From Clostridiales bacterium (GTDB lineage Bacteria > Bacillota > Clostridia > Christensenellales > Borkfalkiaceae): DNA of 37,725 nucleotides. The position numbers and the translations under genes are program-made. The notes below the pieces were generated by a model. The model worked only from the letters and a program-made list of their open reading frames with translations, was not told the DNA's origin and did not search any database. The DNA lies in NCBI GenBank assembly GCA_015055725.1, contig SVHO01000010.1:1-37725 (forward strand), written 5' to 3'. Positions 15,124 through 24,776 of the stretch are shown in pieces (positions within the stretch are counted from its first letter, which is position 1; every line of letters starts with the position of its first letter).

Positions 15124-16110
15124 TTAGCCGAAAACTTCTTTTGCAAGCGTGTTGTCAACTATTTTATTGAAATCTACGCGTTCAGATAATTCACCTGCGT
15201 TTTCCATTATATTTTGAAGCCTTGTAAAACTTGCTTCGGTTGCTTGTAAATCGGTTTTCCAAGCATTGATGTTTTTATAACTTTTTATAGACGTTTCAAT
15301 AGAAGTTATAGAAGTTGAAGGGAATTGTTTAACAATTGCTTCTGCAACTTCACGTTCGCTATGCGTTGCAATAAATTCGTGTGCTCTTTTAATAGCTTTC
15401 AAAAATGACTTTATTTTACTAGGATTTTTCTTTATGAAACTGTTTAGTGCAATAAAAGAAGTGTAGGGGATTTCACCACCTTGCTCGCCAACGCTTGCGA
15501 CAATGTGCCAACGCCCAAGTGCTTGATATTCCGATGCGGTGGGTTCGAAAACTGTGCAATAATCACCTGTTCCGCCTAAAAAAGCACTTGTCATAAGATT
15601 GAATTGAACGTCAAAATTGAGATTAAAATCAATTTTATCATACATACCCAATTCATTCATAATATATTCAAATGTCATAGCGGGCACACCGCCTTTTCTG
15701 CCAGCCAAAATTTCTTTGCCTCGGAGATCCGACCATTGAAAGTTTGGTTCGGGCACTTTTGAAACTAAAAACGCGCCGTCTTTTTGCGTTAATTGACCAA
15801 AAACTTTTGGATAATCGGCTTTTCCTTGATTATAAACGTAAATAACCGTTTCAGGTCCCATCAATCCTATATCAGCGTTGCCTGATAAAACGGCTGTCAT
15901 AGAGTTGTCTGCGCCACCGCCGTTAGTTAATTCGATTTTTAAGTTTTCATCTTCAAAATACCCGTTTTCTATGGCTAAATATAAGGGAGCGTAGAAAACT
16001 GAATGAGTCACTTCGTTTAATTTAATTGTGTTTTCATCTGTTTTTTGACATGCCGTAAACGGAAAAACAAAAAACAAACATGAAAGTAAAAGTGTAATGA
16101 TTTTCTTCAT
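15124..16110 (-). CDS. NMT1/THI5-like substrate-binding lipoprotein
   Basis: A 328-residue extracytoplasmic solute receptor. The N-terminus MKKIITLLLSCLFFVFPFTA is a signal peptide followed by Cys, forming a lipobox (FTAC) for LspA cleavage and membrane anchoring. The mature part has the periplasmic-binding fold of the NMT1/SsuA group: FYAPLYLAIENGYFEDENLK, GNADIGLMGPETVIYVYNQG and FLKAIKRAHEF. The start at 16110 has GGAG 7 bases upstream; an ATG four codons earlier would place that SD inside the gene. It heads the operon. The ligand could be an alkanesulfonate, a pyrimidine thiamine precursor or another small anion. I see no TPP riboswitch in the short leader, which weakly argues against thiamine. 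Confidence 0.88.
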   Translation of the reverse strand: MKKIITLLLSCLFFVFPFTACQKTDENTIKLNEVTHSVFYAPLYLAIENGYFEDENLKIELTNGGGADNSMTAVLSGNADIGLMGPETVIYVYNQGKADYPKVFGQLTQKDGAFLVSKVPEPNFQWSDLRGKEILAGRKGGVPAMTFEYIMNELGMYDKIDFNLNFDVQFNLMTSAFLGGTGDYCTVFEPTASEYQALGRWHIVASVGEQGGEIPYTSFIALNSFIKKNPSKIKSFLKAIKRAHEFIATHSEREVAEAIVKQFPSTSITSIETSIKSYKNINAWKTDLQATEASFTRLQNIMENAGELSERVDFNKIVDNTLAKEVFG

Positions 16111-16143
16111 TTTTTTCTCCATAAAAAATTTTTTTAATACTCT

Positions 16144-16173
16144 ATATTATGAATTTTAAGCGATATTTGACAA
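16144..16173 (-). promoter_or_regulatory. Promoter of the ABC importer operon
   Basis: On the minus strand, TTGTCA (complement of 16168-16173), 18 bp and TAATAT (complement of 16144-16149). It is divergent from the valS promoter, and the two -35 boxes are only 15 bp apart. Confidence 0.6.
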
Positions 16174-16188
16174 TGTTTTTTATAACGT

Positions 16189-16217
16189 TTGACTTTATTT
16201 TAAATATTAAGTATAAT
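16189..16217 (+). promoter_or_regulatory. Sigma-A promoter of valS
   Basis: TTGACT (16189-16194), a 17-bp spacer and TATAAT (16212-16217). The predicted leader is under 30 bases, so no T-box or other riboswitch fits between promoter and gene. Confidence 0.85.
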
Positions 16218-16251
16218 GATAAAGTATTGCAAAAAGGAGAAAGCCTTAACT

Positions 16252-18879
16252 ATGGATATGGCAAAAACTTACAATCCTTCGGAGTTTGAGAAGGAAATTT
16301 ATGAAGAATGGGAAAGTAAAGGGTATTTTAAGGCAAAAGTAGACGCTAATAAATTGCCTTTTACAATCGTTATACCACCGCCCAATATCACGGGGCAATT
16401 GCACATGGGGCACGCTCTTGACGAAACGTTGCAAGATACGCTTATAAGGTTTAAGCGCATGCAAGGTTATAGCGCTTTGTGGCTTCCCGGCACTGACCAC
16501 GCGTCAATCGCAACCGAAGTTAAAATCGTTGAACAAATGGCTAAAGAAGGTATCACCAAAAAAGACATTGGTCGCGAAGGTTTTTTAGAGAGAGCGTGGG
16601 CTTGGAAAGAAAAATATGGTGGAAGAATTATCGAACAGTTAAAAACTCTCGGCTCGTCTTGTGACTGGTCGCGTTTAGCGTTTACAATGGACGAAAAGTG
16701 TTCAAAAGCGGTAAAAGAGGTTTTCGTTAATTTATACGAAAAAGGGCTTATTTATCGTGGCGATAGAATTATTAACTGGTGTCCAGAATGTAAAACCGCT
16801 TTGTCTGATGCTGAAGTTGAGTATGTTGAAGAAGATAGCAGTCTTTGGTATATAAAATATCCTGTAAAAGGTACGGATAAATTTATAACGGTTGCAACGT
16901 CTCGTCCTGAAACTATGCTTGGTGATACTGCTGTTGCGGTTAATCCAAAAGATAAGCGTTATGCTGGCATGGAAGGCAAAACGTTGATTTTACCTATCGT
17001 TAATAAAGAAATACCTATTGTTTACGACGAATACGTTGAATTAGAATTCGGTACGGGTGCGGTAAAAATTACGCCCGCGCACGACCCGAACGACTTTGAA
17101 GTTGGACTTCGCCACAAACTTGACGTTATTAAGGTTATTGCCGACGACGGAACTATGAACGAGTTTGCAGGTAAATATAAGGGTATGGATGCTCTTGAAT
17201 GCCGTAAACAAATCGTTGAAGAACTAAAACAACTTGGTGTTCTTGAAAAAATTGAACCTTTACACCACAGCGTTGGGCATTGTTATAGGTGTAATCATAC
17301 GGTCGAACCTATCGTTAGCAAACAATGGTTTGTTAAAATGGAACCGCTTGCTAAACCCGCAATTGACGTTGTTCGTAAAAAAAGCGTTAAATTCGTTCCC
17401 GATAGATTTTCTAAAATTTACTTTAACTGGATGGAGAACGTTAAAGATTGGTGTATTTCACGTCAACTTTGGTGGGGGCATCGGATACCGGCTTACTATT
17501 GTCAAGACTGCGGTGAGATGACCATAAGCAAAAAAGACGTGACCGTTTGTCCAAAGTGTGGCGGAACGCATATTAAACAAGATGAAGACGTTTTAGATAC
17601 TTGGTTCTCTTCGGCTTTGTGGCCTTTCTCAACACTTGGCTATCCCGATAAAACGGAAGACCTTGATTATTTTTATCCAACCGACGTTTTGGTGACAGGG
17701 TATGACATAATTTTCTTCTGGGTCGCTCGTATGATTTTCTCAGGCTTAGAACATATGAAGAGGATACCTTTTAAGGACGTTTTAATTCACGGACTTGTGC
17801 GTGACTCTCAAGGTAGGAAAATGAGTAAGTCACTTGGCAACGGTATAGACCCAACAGAGATTATTTCTAAATATGGTGCGGACACTTTGCGTTTCTCACT
17901 TATTAACGGTGTTGCAGCAGGAAGCGATATGAGATTTTCTGACGAGAAAATTGAAGGTGCGCGCAACTTTATGAATAAGATTTGGAACGCTTCTCGTTTC
18001 GTTATAATGAACGCTGAGGGCAAACAAATTAGTGACGTTAAAGATTGCAAACTTTGTGGCGCGGATAAGTGGATTATTTCTAAACTTAATAAAACGGTTA
18101 AAGACGTGACGCTTAATATGGAAAAATATGAAATGGGCGTTGCGCTTGCAAATCTTTACGATTTTGTTTGGACAGATTTTTGCGACTGGTATATTGAACT
18201 CACTAAGCCCGTTCTCTATGGTGAAGATGAAAAGAAACGCAACGATACTATTAGCGTTTTAACTTACGTTTTAGGTGAAATAGTTAAATTATTGCATCCG
18301 TTTATTCCGTTTGTGACAGAAAAGATTTATAAGAGTATTCCTGGGGCGAAAGGTCCGTTAATGCTTGCCGATTTCCCAAGATATAACGCAAAACTTAATT
18401 ATCCAAGTAGTGTTAAAGAAATTGAACCTATCAAAGAAATTATTAAGTGCATTAGAAACGTTAAGGCAAAAGTTGGTGCCGCTCCGTCTAAAAAAGTGAC
18501 GCTATACGTTATAACAGAAAGCAAAAAAACCATTAAAAACGGCGCAGTTTATATTGAAAAATTAGCAGGCGTTTCGGATATCCAACTCGTTGAAGATAAA
18601 ACTTCGTTGCCAGATAAAGTCGTTTCACAAGTAATAGATGGTTTTGAACTTTTCGTTCCGCTTGGCGAACTTGTTGATATGCAAAAGGAAATTGAAAGGT
18701 TAGAAAAAGAACGCCAAAGCATAGAAAGTGAAATTGCGCGTGCAAACGGTAAGTTATCTAATAAAGGATTTTTGGATAAAGCACCAAAGAGTTTGGTTGA
18801 AGCTGAACACGCTAAACTTGATAAGTATATTGATATGCGCGCAAAAATCCTTGAACAACTTAAAGACCTTAAGGGTTGA
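16252..18879 (+). CDS. valS: Valyl-tRNA synthetase
   Basis: An 875-residue class I synthetase that charges tRNA-Val. The HIGH motif is in [17 protein letters not shown]. The editing domain contains [37 protein letters not shown] and zinc-type cysteines follow, with KMSKS in [17 protein letters not shown]. The anticodon-binding domain comes next, and the ValS-specific C-terminal coiled coil ([20 protein letters not shown]) closes the protein. I start at the ATG at 16252. An in-frame ATG at 16216 overlaps the -10 box and cannot be used. The SD GGAG is 12 bases upstream, longer than usual; ATG 16258 would be even further. A terminator follows at 18909. Confidence 0.96.
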   Translation: MDMAKTYNPSEFEKEIYEEWESKGYFKAKVDANKLPFTIVIPPPNITGQLHMGHALDETLQDTLIRFKRMQGYSALWLPGTDHASIATEVKIVEQMAKEGITKKDIGREGFLERAWAWKEKYGGRIIEQLKTLGSSCDWSRLAFTMDEKCSKAVKEVFVNLYEKGLIYRGDRIINWCPECKTALSDAEVEYVEEDSSLWYIKYPVKGTDKFITVATSRPETMLGDTAVAVNPKDKRYAGMEGKTLILPIVNKEIPIVYDEYVELEFGTGAVKITPAHDPNDFEVGLRHKLDVIKVIADDGTMNEFAGKYKGMDALECRKQIVEELKQLGVLEKIEPLHHSVGHCYRCNHTVEPIVSKQWFVKMEPLAKPAIDVVRKKSVKFVPDRFSKIYFNWMENVKDWCISRQLWWGHRIPAYYCQDCGEMTISKKDVTVCPKCGGTHIKQDEDVLDTWFSSALWPFSTLGYPDKTEDLDYFYPTDVLVTGYDIIFFWVARMIFSGLEHMKRIPFKDVLIHGLVRDSQGRKMSKSLGNGIDPTEIISKYGADTLRFSLINGVAAGSDMRFSDEKIEGARNFMNKIWNASRFVIMNAEGKQISDVKDCKLCGADKWIISKLNKTVKDVTLNMEKYEMGVALANLYDFVWTDFCDWYIELTKPVLYGEDEKKRNDTISVLTYVLGEIVKLLHPFIPFVTEKIYKSIPGAKGPLMLADFPRYNAKLNYPSSVKEIEPIKEIIKCIRNVKAKVGAAPSKKVTLYVITESKKTIKNGAVYIEKLAGVSDIQLVEDKTSLPDKVVSQVIDGFELFVPLGELVDMQKEIERLEKERQSIESEIARANGKLSNKGFLDKAPKSLVEAEHAKLDKYIDMRAKILEQLKDLKG

Positions 18880-18908
18880 TGTAAACTTTTAGTTTAATTA
18901 TTAGAAAT

Positions 18909-18945
18909 AAAACGAACCTTGATATATCAGGGTTCGTTTTTGTTT
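18909..18945 (+). terminator. Rho-independent terminator of valS
   Basis: AAAACGAACC (18909-18918) pairs with GGTTCGTTTT (18931-18940), and TGATATATCA in the loop can extend the stem. It ends in TTTTTGTTT. Confidence 0.85.
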
Positions 18946-19029
18946 AATGAATGGATTATAGAAAATATCAAAATACAACATTTTTTACGCAATAAATGGT
19001 TAAAAATACCAAAAAAATATATGCGATTA

Positions 19030-19058
19030 TTGACTTTTATCTCATAATGTATTATTAT
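19030..19058 (+). promoter_or_regulatory. Sigma-A promoter of the glycogen operon
   Basis: TTGACT (19030-19035), a 17-bp spacer and TATTAT (19053-19058), followed by a second AT-rich TATAAT near 19072. It lies 30 bp before the AGGAG of pgi. No operator was recognised. Confidence 0.7.
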
Positions 19059-19089
19059 ATAATTATAATAGTATAATATTAGGAGTAGT

Positions 19090-20526
19090 ATGATTATGAA
19101 TTACAAAAACGCAACTTGGCGTAAAAGTATGACGCTAAAAATTGATTACAACAATATGATGAAAGAATACGTTGGAGAAGAGCAAGGGTTTTCTCAAAAA
19201 GATTTGAGTGATAGCAAAAGAATTGTAAACGAGGCTTTTAACGTTGTTTCTGAAAATCGCGGTAAGGGTATGATGGGTTGGACTGAACTTCCATACAATC
19301 AAAAAGAAATAGTTGCAGATATTATTGAAACAGCAAAAAACATAAAAAAGAAATTTGATAACTTTGTGGTTTTAGGAATAGGTGGTTCGGCTCTTGGTCC
19401 GATAGCAGTTTTTCAAGCGCTTTGCCATTTAAGGCACAATGAACTTCCAAAATCAAAGCGCAAAGCCCCCAAACTTTACGTTGAAGATAACGTTGACCCA
19501 GAAAGAATGGTTGCACTTCTTGACGTTTTGGACCTTGATAAAACAATCTTTAACGTTGTGACAAAAAGTGGCGCAACGAGTGAAACCATGTCTCAATACT
19601 TAATCATAATGGATATTTTAAAGAAAAGATATGGCGATAAAGCAAAAGACCATATGATTGCAACAACTTCTGCACATAAAGGAAACCTTATAAAGATTGC
19701 ACAAGCAGAAGGGCTTAAAACTTTTTATATTCCAGACGGGGTTGGCGGAAGATTTTCGGAACTCTGCCCAGTTGGGTTGTTGCCCGCAGCGGTAGTGGGT
19801 ATTGATATTAAACAAATGCTTGCAGGTGCAGAATATATGGATAAACTTTGCAAGAGTAAAGATATCAAGAAAAACCCTGCACTTATAAGCGCCCTTTTAG
19901 AATATCTCGCAATGAAAAAAGGTAAAAATATTTCAGTTATGATGCCCTATGCGGATAGTCTTAAATATATTGCGGACTGGTATTGCCAGCTTTGGGGAGA
20001 AAGCCTTGGTAAAGCAGTTGATAATAACGGAAATGAAGTTTACGTTGGACAAACGCCTGTAAAAGCTTTGGGGGTCACAGACCAACACTCTCAAGTTCAA
20101 CTTTATAGAGAAGGTCCTTTTGATAAGGTTATAACAATAATTGCAGTTGATTCCTATCGTTCAACCGTTGATATTAGTAATGGTTGTGAAGATATTCCAG
20201 ACGTTAACTTTTTGTGCGGACACACAATGAACGAACTTATCACCGCTGAAAGAAAGGCAACTGAATACGCATTAACGACAGCGCGTAGATTAAACTATAC
20301 TATAACTCTTCCCGAAGTTAATGCTTTTACTATCGGTCAGCTTCTTTATATGTTTGAAATGGAAACAGCGTATACGGGTGCAATGCTTAATATTGACACG
20401 TTTAATCAACCAGGTGTTGAAGGTGGCAAAAATGCGACTTACGCACTTTTTGGAAGAAAAGGCTATGAAAAAACAAAGCAAGAGATGGATAACGCTCCAG
20501 TAAAAAATCCTGATTACGTTTGTTAG
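19090..20526 (+). CDS. pgi: Glucose-6-phosphate isomerase
   Basis: A 478-residue sugar isomerase interconverting glucose-6-phosphate and fructose-6-phosphate. The family's sugar-phosphate-binding block VVLGIGGSALGPIAVFQAL (about residues 95-113), VTKSGATSETMSQYLI and the signature GLKTFYIPDGVGGRFSELCP are clear. Its place as first gene of the glycogen operon ties hexose-phosphate flow to storage. Two ATGs (19090 and 19096) compete: AGGAG ends 4 bases before the first and 10 before the second, so the true start may be the second. Length and motifs fit the Clostridia/Thermotoga-like branch rather than the larger proteobacterial enzyme. Confidence 0.95.
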   Translation: MIMNYKNATWRKSMTLKIDYNNMMKEYVGEEQGFSQKDLSDSKRIVNEAFNVVSENRGKGMMGWTELPYNQKEIVADIIETAKNIKKKFDNFVVLGIGGSALGPIAVFQALCHLRHNELPKSKRKAPKLYVEDNVDPERMVALLDVLDLDKTIFNVVTKSGATSETMSQYLIIMDILKKRYGDKAKDHMIATTSAHKGNLIKIAQAEGLKTFYIPDGVGGRFSELCPVGLLPAAVVGIDIKQMLAGAEYMDKLCKSKDIKKNPALISALLEYLAMKKGKNISVMMPYADSLKYIADWYCQLWGESLGKAVDNNGNEVYVGQTPVKALGVTDQHSQVQLYREGPFDKVITIIAVDSYRSTVDISNGCEDIPDVNFLCGHTMNELITAERKATEYALTTARRLNYTITLPEVNAFTIGQLLYMFEMETAYTGAMLNIDTFNQPGVEGGKNATYALFGRKGYEKTKQEMDNAPVKNPDYVC

Positions 20527-20544
20527 TAATTTAATTTTATTTAT

Positions 20545-22425
20545 ATGAAAAACGTTGAGAATAAAACTGATTTACCACTTTATTTGTTTCATCAAGGAAC
20601 TAATTATAATGCTTATGAATATATGGGCGCACATTTTTCGCGCGTTAAAAACGTAAACGGCGTTGTTTTTAGAGTGTGGGCACCAAAAGCTGAAAGTGTT
20701 TCGGTCGTTGGTGATTTTAACGGTTGGAATGAAAACTCAAACGTTATGAATCGTGTTAGTGACGGCGGTGTATTTGAGTTATTTATAAAAGGGCTTAAAG
20801 AATATGATGCGTATAAGTTTGCTGTAAAAAACAACGGAAAAACTGTTTTGAAAGCGGACCCATATGCTTTTCATAGCGAAACTCCGTCAGGAACGGCGTC
20901 AAAAATTTATAAATTAGACGGATATAAATGGCACGATGCTGATTTTATTAAAAATAAGCAAAGACCTTATTCTAAACCTGCAAATATTTACGAAGTAAAC
21001 CTTGCTTCATGGAAACGCCATGAAGACGGCAGTTATTACACTTATAAAGAACTTGCCGTTGAACTCGTTTCTTACGTTTCCGATATGGGTTATACTCACG
21101 TTGAATTTATGCCCGTTTCAGAATACCCGTTCGACGGATCTTGGGGGTATCAAGTCACAGGGTATTATTCAATATCTTCAAGATTTGGAACGCCTAAAGA
21201 TTTTATGGCACTAGTTGACGCATTTCACCGCAAAAATATTAGCGTTATCGTGGATTGGGTTCCTGCTCATTTTCCAAAAGACGAGCACGGGCTTTATGAG
21301 TTTGACGGAACGCCGTGTTATGAAAATCAAGGTTGGGACAGGCAAGAGCATAAGGTTTGGGGAACGCGCCTTTTTGATTGGGGAAGAAACGAAGTTCAAA
21401 GTTTTTTGATTTCAAACGCACTATTCCTTTTTGAAAAATTTCACGTTGACGGATTGCGTGTTGACGCTGTTGCATCAATGTTATATTTAGATTTTGATAA
21501 AAAAGAAGGGGAATGGATACCTAATCAATACGGTGGAAACCACAATTTAGAGGCAATTGCTTTTTTGCAAAAGTTAAATACGGTCGTTTTTGAAAAATTT
21601 CCTTTAGCACTTATGATAGCTGAAGAATCAACTGCTTTTTCAATGATAACTAAACCTGTTGACGTTGGGGGGTTAGGGTTCAATTATAAGTGGAATATGG
21701 GTTGGATGCACGACGCCTTAGATTATATGGCTTGTGACCCTTATTTCCGTTCTGGTTGTCACGATAAACTTACTTTTTCAATGCACTATGCGTTTAGTGA
21801 GAATTTTGTTCTACCTATTTCTCACGATGAAGTTGTTCACGGCAAAAAATCGTTGTTAGACAAAATGTTTGGCAATATTGAAGATAAATTCTCGTCTTTG
21901 CGAGCATTTAATGCATATATGTTTGCGCATCCTGGCAAAAAACTTAGTTTTATGGGTAGCGAATACGGACAATTTAAAGAATGGGATTATAAAGAAGGGC
22001 TTGAGTTTTTTATGCTTGAATATGACTTGCATAACAAACTGCAAAAATTCAACAAAAAACTAAACAAGATTTATAAGTCCTATCCTCCTTTTTATGAAAT
22101 TGAAGATAGTTGGGATGGATTTAGTTGGATTTCAGTTGATGAAAAAAATAATAACGTTATTGCATTTGTTCGTACGGCTAAAGATGGCAAACAAGTGATT
22201 GCGGTTATGAATTTTTCGGGCAACGACTATTATAAGTACCGTTTAGGTTGTGAACAAGGAGATTACAGTGTTTTGCTTTGCACGGATGATAAAGCGTTTG
22301 GCGGGCGTGGCGTGTGCAAGAGCAAGCGCATTAAAGCACAAAAGAAAAATGCTCACGGAAAAGATTATTCAATTCGAATAACTTTACCGAGATTAAGTGC
22401 GTTATATATTGTTAAAAGCGATTAA
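20545..22425 (+). CDS. glgB: 1,4-alpha-glucan branching enzyme
   Basis: A 626-residue GH13 enzyme that cuts alpha-1,4 chains and rejoins them as alpha-1,6 branches. The N-terminal CBM48 module is visible as VVFRVWAPKAESVSVVGDFN. The catalytic barrel contains EFMPVSEYPFDGSWGYQVTG, the nucleophile in DGLRVDAVASMLYLDF, the acid/base Glu in LMIAEESTAF and the third carboxylate in ISHDEVVHGKKSL. It lacks the extra N-terminal domain of the longest GlgB forms. It starts 18 bases after pgi without a recognisable SD, so translation probably depends on coupling. Confidence 0.95.
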   Translation: MKNVENKTDLPLYLFHQGTNYNAYEYMGAHFSRVKNVNGVVFRVWAPKAESVSVVGDFNGWNENSNVMNRVSDGGVFELFIKGLKEYDAYKFAVKNNGKTVLKADPYAFHSETPSGTASKIYKLDGYKWHDADFIKNKQRPYSKPANIYEVNLASWKRHEDGSYYTYKELAVELVSYVSDMGYTHVEFMPVSEYPFDGSWGYQVTGYYSISSRFGTPKDFMALVDAFHRKNISVIVDWVPAHFPKDEHGLYEFDGTPCYENQGWDRQEHKVWGTRLFDWGRNEVQSFLISNALFLFEKFHVDGLRVDAVASMLYLDFDKKEGEWIPNQYGGNHNLEAIAFLQKLNTVVFEKFPLALMIAEESTAFSMITKPVDVGGLGFNYKWNMGWMHDALDYMACDPYFRSGCHDKLTFSMHYAFSENFVLPISHDEVVHGKKSLLDKMFGNIEDKFSSLRAFNAYMFAHPGKKLSFMGSEYGQFKEWDYKEGLEFFMLEYDLHNKLQKFNKKLNKIYKSYPPFYEIEDSWDGFSWISVDEKNNNVIAFVRTAKDGKQVIAVMNFSGNDYYKYRLGCEQGDYSVLLCTDDKAFGGRGVCKSKRIKAQKKNAHGKDYSIRITLPRLSALYIVKSD

Positions 22426-22448
22426 AATTTTAAGGAGAAATTTTTTAT

Positions 22449-23651
22449 ATGGTAAGGAAGAAGAAATGTGTTGCAATGTTGTTGGCTGGCGGACAGGGGA
22501 GCAGATTATATGCGCTTACAACAAACATAGCAAAACCTGCGGTTTCGTTTGGGGGAAAGTATAGAATAATTGACTTCCCACTTTCAAACTGCATAAATTC
22601 GGGTATTGACACGGTTGGTGTTCTAACGCAATATCAACCATTAATACTCAACTCTTATATTGGCAACGGTCAGCCGTGGGATTTGGATAGAAATTTCGGT
22701 GGCGTTAGAATTTTACCGCCCTATCAAGGTAAAAATTCGTCTGACTGGTATAAGGGTACGGCTAACGCTATCTATCAGAATTTGCGTTTTATAAATCAAT
22801 TTAATCCTGATTACGTTTTAATTCTTTCGGGTGACCATATTTATAAAATGAATTACTCTTTGATGATAAATTACCATATTTTAAATAATGCCGATTGCAC
22901 TATTGCGGCTATAAACGTTCCTATGGAAGAAGCGTCGCGCTTTGGTATTCTTAATACCAACGAAGACGGCAGTATTTATGAATTTGAAGAAAAGCCTAAA
23001 AAGCCAAAATCAACGTTGGCGTCTATGGGCATTTACGTTTTTTCAAGAGAAAAGTTGCAAAAATATTTGCAAGAAGATAGTGAAGACCCTAAATCTTCAA
23101 ATGACTTTGGTAAGGATATTTTGCCAAAGATGCTTGCTAATGGCGAAAAGATGATGGCTTATGAGTTTGAGGGTTATTGGAAAGACGTTGGAACTATTGA
23201 TTCACTTTATGAAGCAAATATGGACTTACTTGGTGATAATCCTAAATTTGACGTGGGTGATACTTCTTGGAAAATTCAGTCAAGAAGTCCACTTGCTCCG
23301 CCACAATACATAGGCGAAGGGGCTAAAACTGATAATAGTATAATTATGTCTGGTTGTGAAATTTACGGCTCTGTTGAAAATTCTGTGCTTGCAAGTGACG
23401 TTATCGTTAAAAAAGGCGCGGTTATTAAAAACAGCATAATTATGGGTGACGTAGTCGTAGATGAAGATGCAGTTATTGAATATTCAATTATTGACGAAAA
23501 CGTGACTATCGGTAAAGGTGCAAAAATCGGTGAGCCAAAAGAAAATGGCAAAGGCATTGCCGTAGTTGGTCGAAATATCAACGTAAATAGTTCAGCGGTT
23601 ATTGAAGGTGGAAAAATCGTCGATAAAGAACTTATTAAGGGAGGGAACTGA
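22449..23651 (+). CDS. glgC: Glucose-1-phosphate adenylyltransferase, catalytic subunit
   Basis: A 400-residue nucleotidyltransferase making ADP-glucose from ATP and glucose-1-phosphate, the committed step of glycogen synthesis. It has the pyrophosphorylase loop [20 protein letters not shown] (about residues 9-28), the [20 protein letters not shown] block, the metal/substrate region [11 protein letters not shown] and [22 protein letters not shown]-terminal left-handed beta-helix carries [20 protein letters not shown]. The SD is AAGGAG. It is adjacent to glgD, its paralogue, two bases downstream, as usual for Firmicutes GlgC/GlgD heteromers. Confidence 0.95.
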   Translation: MVRKKKCVAMLLAGGQGSRLYALTTNIAKPAVSFGGKYRIIDFPLSNCINSGIDTVGVLTQYQPLILNSYIGNGQPWDLDRNFGGVRILPPYQGKNSSDWYKGTANAIYQNLRFINQFNPDYVLILSGDHIYKMNYSLMINYHILNNADCTIAAINVPMEEASRFGILNTNEDGSIYEFEEKPKKPKSTLASMGIYVFSREKLQKYLQEDSEDPKSSNDFGKDILPKMLANGEKMMAYEFEGYWKDVGTIDSLYEANMDLLGDNPKFDVGDTSWKIQSRSPLAPPQYIGEGAKTDNSIIMSGCEIYGSVENSVLASDVIVKKGAVIKNSIIMGDVVVDEDAVIEYSIIDENVTIGKGAKIGEPKENGKGIAVVGRNINVNSSAVIEGGKIVDKELIKGGN

Positions 23652-23653
23652 TA

Positions 23654-24766
23654 ATGAGAGCAGTTGGTATTATATTTTCTAATATTCACGATAATAACGT
23701 GCCCGAGCTTGCAAGAATAAGAACGCTTGGTTCTATTCCTTTTGGCGGAAGGTATAGGTTAATAGACTTCCCGCTATCTAATATGGTTAATTCGGGTATT
23801 GATACGGTAGGTATTATAACAAAAAGTAATTATCAATCTTTAATGGACCACGTTGGTAGTGGTAAAGATTGGGACCTTGCAAGAAAAGACGGTGGTGTTA
23901 TCATTTTGCCACCTTATGGTGACGAACAAAGTAGCACGCTTTACACTTCAAGGTTAGAAGCGCTTAAAGGTATAACTAACTTCTTGTTCCGTGCGGACGA
24001 GCAGTACGTGGTGATGACCGACTGTGATGCTGTTTGTAGAATAAATTATAGTGAAGTTATTGAATATCATATTCGCAATCGCGCTGATATCACGCTTGTT
24101 TATAAAAAGTTTAACGACGGAGAATATTCGGCCAAAAACGCAACAACTTTCGATATAGAAGACGGCAGAATTGTAAACGTTAATTATAAAGAAAGACTGC
24201 AAGAACAAGCGCATAACGTGTTTACGAACGTTTTCGTTATGAAAAAATCTTTGTTGCAAAATATCGTTATGGATAGCATTTCTCACAATAAACGCCATTT
24301 TATGACCGACGTTATTGCTTCTAACGTTGATTCTATGAAAATTATGGGTTATGAACATAAAGGTTTTTATGCGGGCATAACTTCTTTGCAAGCATATTTT
24401 GATAGCAATATGGCTATGCTCAACAATGAAGTTCGTCACGAAATTTTTGGCGACAGAAGTGTGTTTACAAAAATTAGAGACTCCGCGCCTACCAAATTCG
24501 GCAACAGTGCAATTGTTAAAAATTCGATGATTGCAGACGGTTGCGTTATCGAAGGAGAAGTTGAAAACAGCATTCTCTTTAGAAACGTTAAAGTTGCGCG
24601 TGGCGCAGTCGTTAAAAACAGCATAATAATGCAAAACACCGTTTTAGGTGAAAATAGTACACTTAATTGTATAATAGCGGATAAAAACGTCACAATTAGA
24701 GATAGAAAAGTTCTATCTGGCAGTGAAAATCATCCGTTCTATATCAGCAAAGGCATTATGATTTAA
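23654..24766 (+). CDS. glgD: GlgD, non-catalytic partner of glucose-1-phosphate adenylyltransferase
   Basis: A 370-residue GlgC paralogue. It keeps the fold (FGGRYRLIDFPLSNMVNSGI and a C-terminal hexapeptide region) but lacks the GGxGxRL nucleotide loop: the equivalent N-terminus reads GIIFSNIHDNNVPELARIRT. In studied Firmicutes, GlgD joins GlgC and modulates its activity. The gene starts 2 bases after glgC with GGGAGG upstream. The conserved GlgC-type region around the catalytic Asp is altered (MTDCDAVCRINYS), consistent with a regulatory role. Confidence 0.94.
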   Translation: MRAVGIIFSNIHDNNVPELARIRTLGSIPFGGRYRLIDFPLSNMVNSGIDTVGIITKSNYQSLMDHVGSGKDWDLARKDGGVIILPPYGDEQSSTLYTSRLEALKGITNFLFRADEQYVVMTDCDAVCRINYSEVIEYHIRNRADITLVYKKFNDGEYSAKNATTFDIEDGRIVNVNYKERLQEQAHNVFTNVFVMKKSLLQNIVMDSISHNKRHFMTDVIASNVDSMKIMGYEHKGFYAGITSLQAYFDSNMAMLNNEVRHEIFGDRSVFTKIRDSAPTKFGNSAIVKNSMIADGCVIEGEVENSILFRNVKVARGAVVKNSIIMQNTVLGENSTLNCIIADKNVTIRDRKVLSGSENHPFYISKGIMI

Positions 24767-24776
24767 GGGGAGTTTT

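Noticed and set aside
16111..16251. Possible TPP riboswitch or T-box between the ABC operon and valS
   Set aside because: The region is only about 140 bp, is filled by two divergent promoters, and shows neither TPP nor T-box conserved words.
23954..24634. A 226-codon open frame on the minus strand inside glgD
   Set aside because: It lies wholly antisense to a clear glgD, has no SD or promoter, and its translation (rich in Asn, Phe and His) looks like a mirror of coding-strand codon bias.
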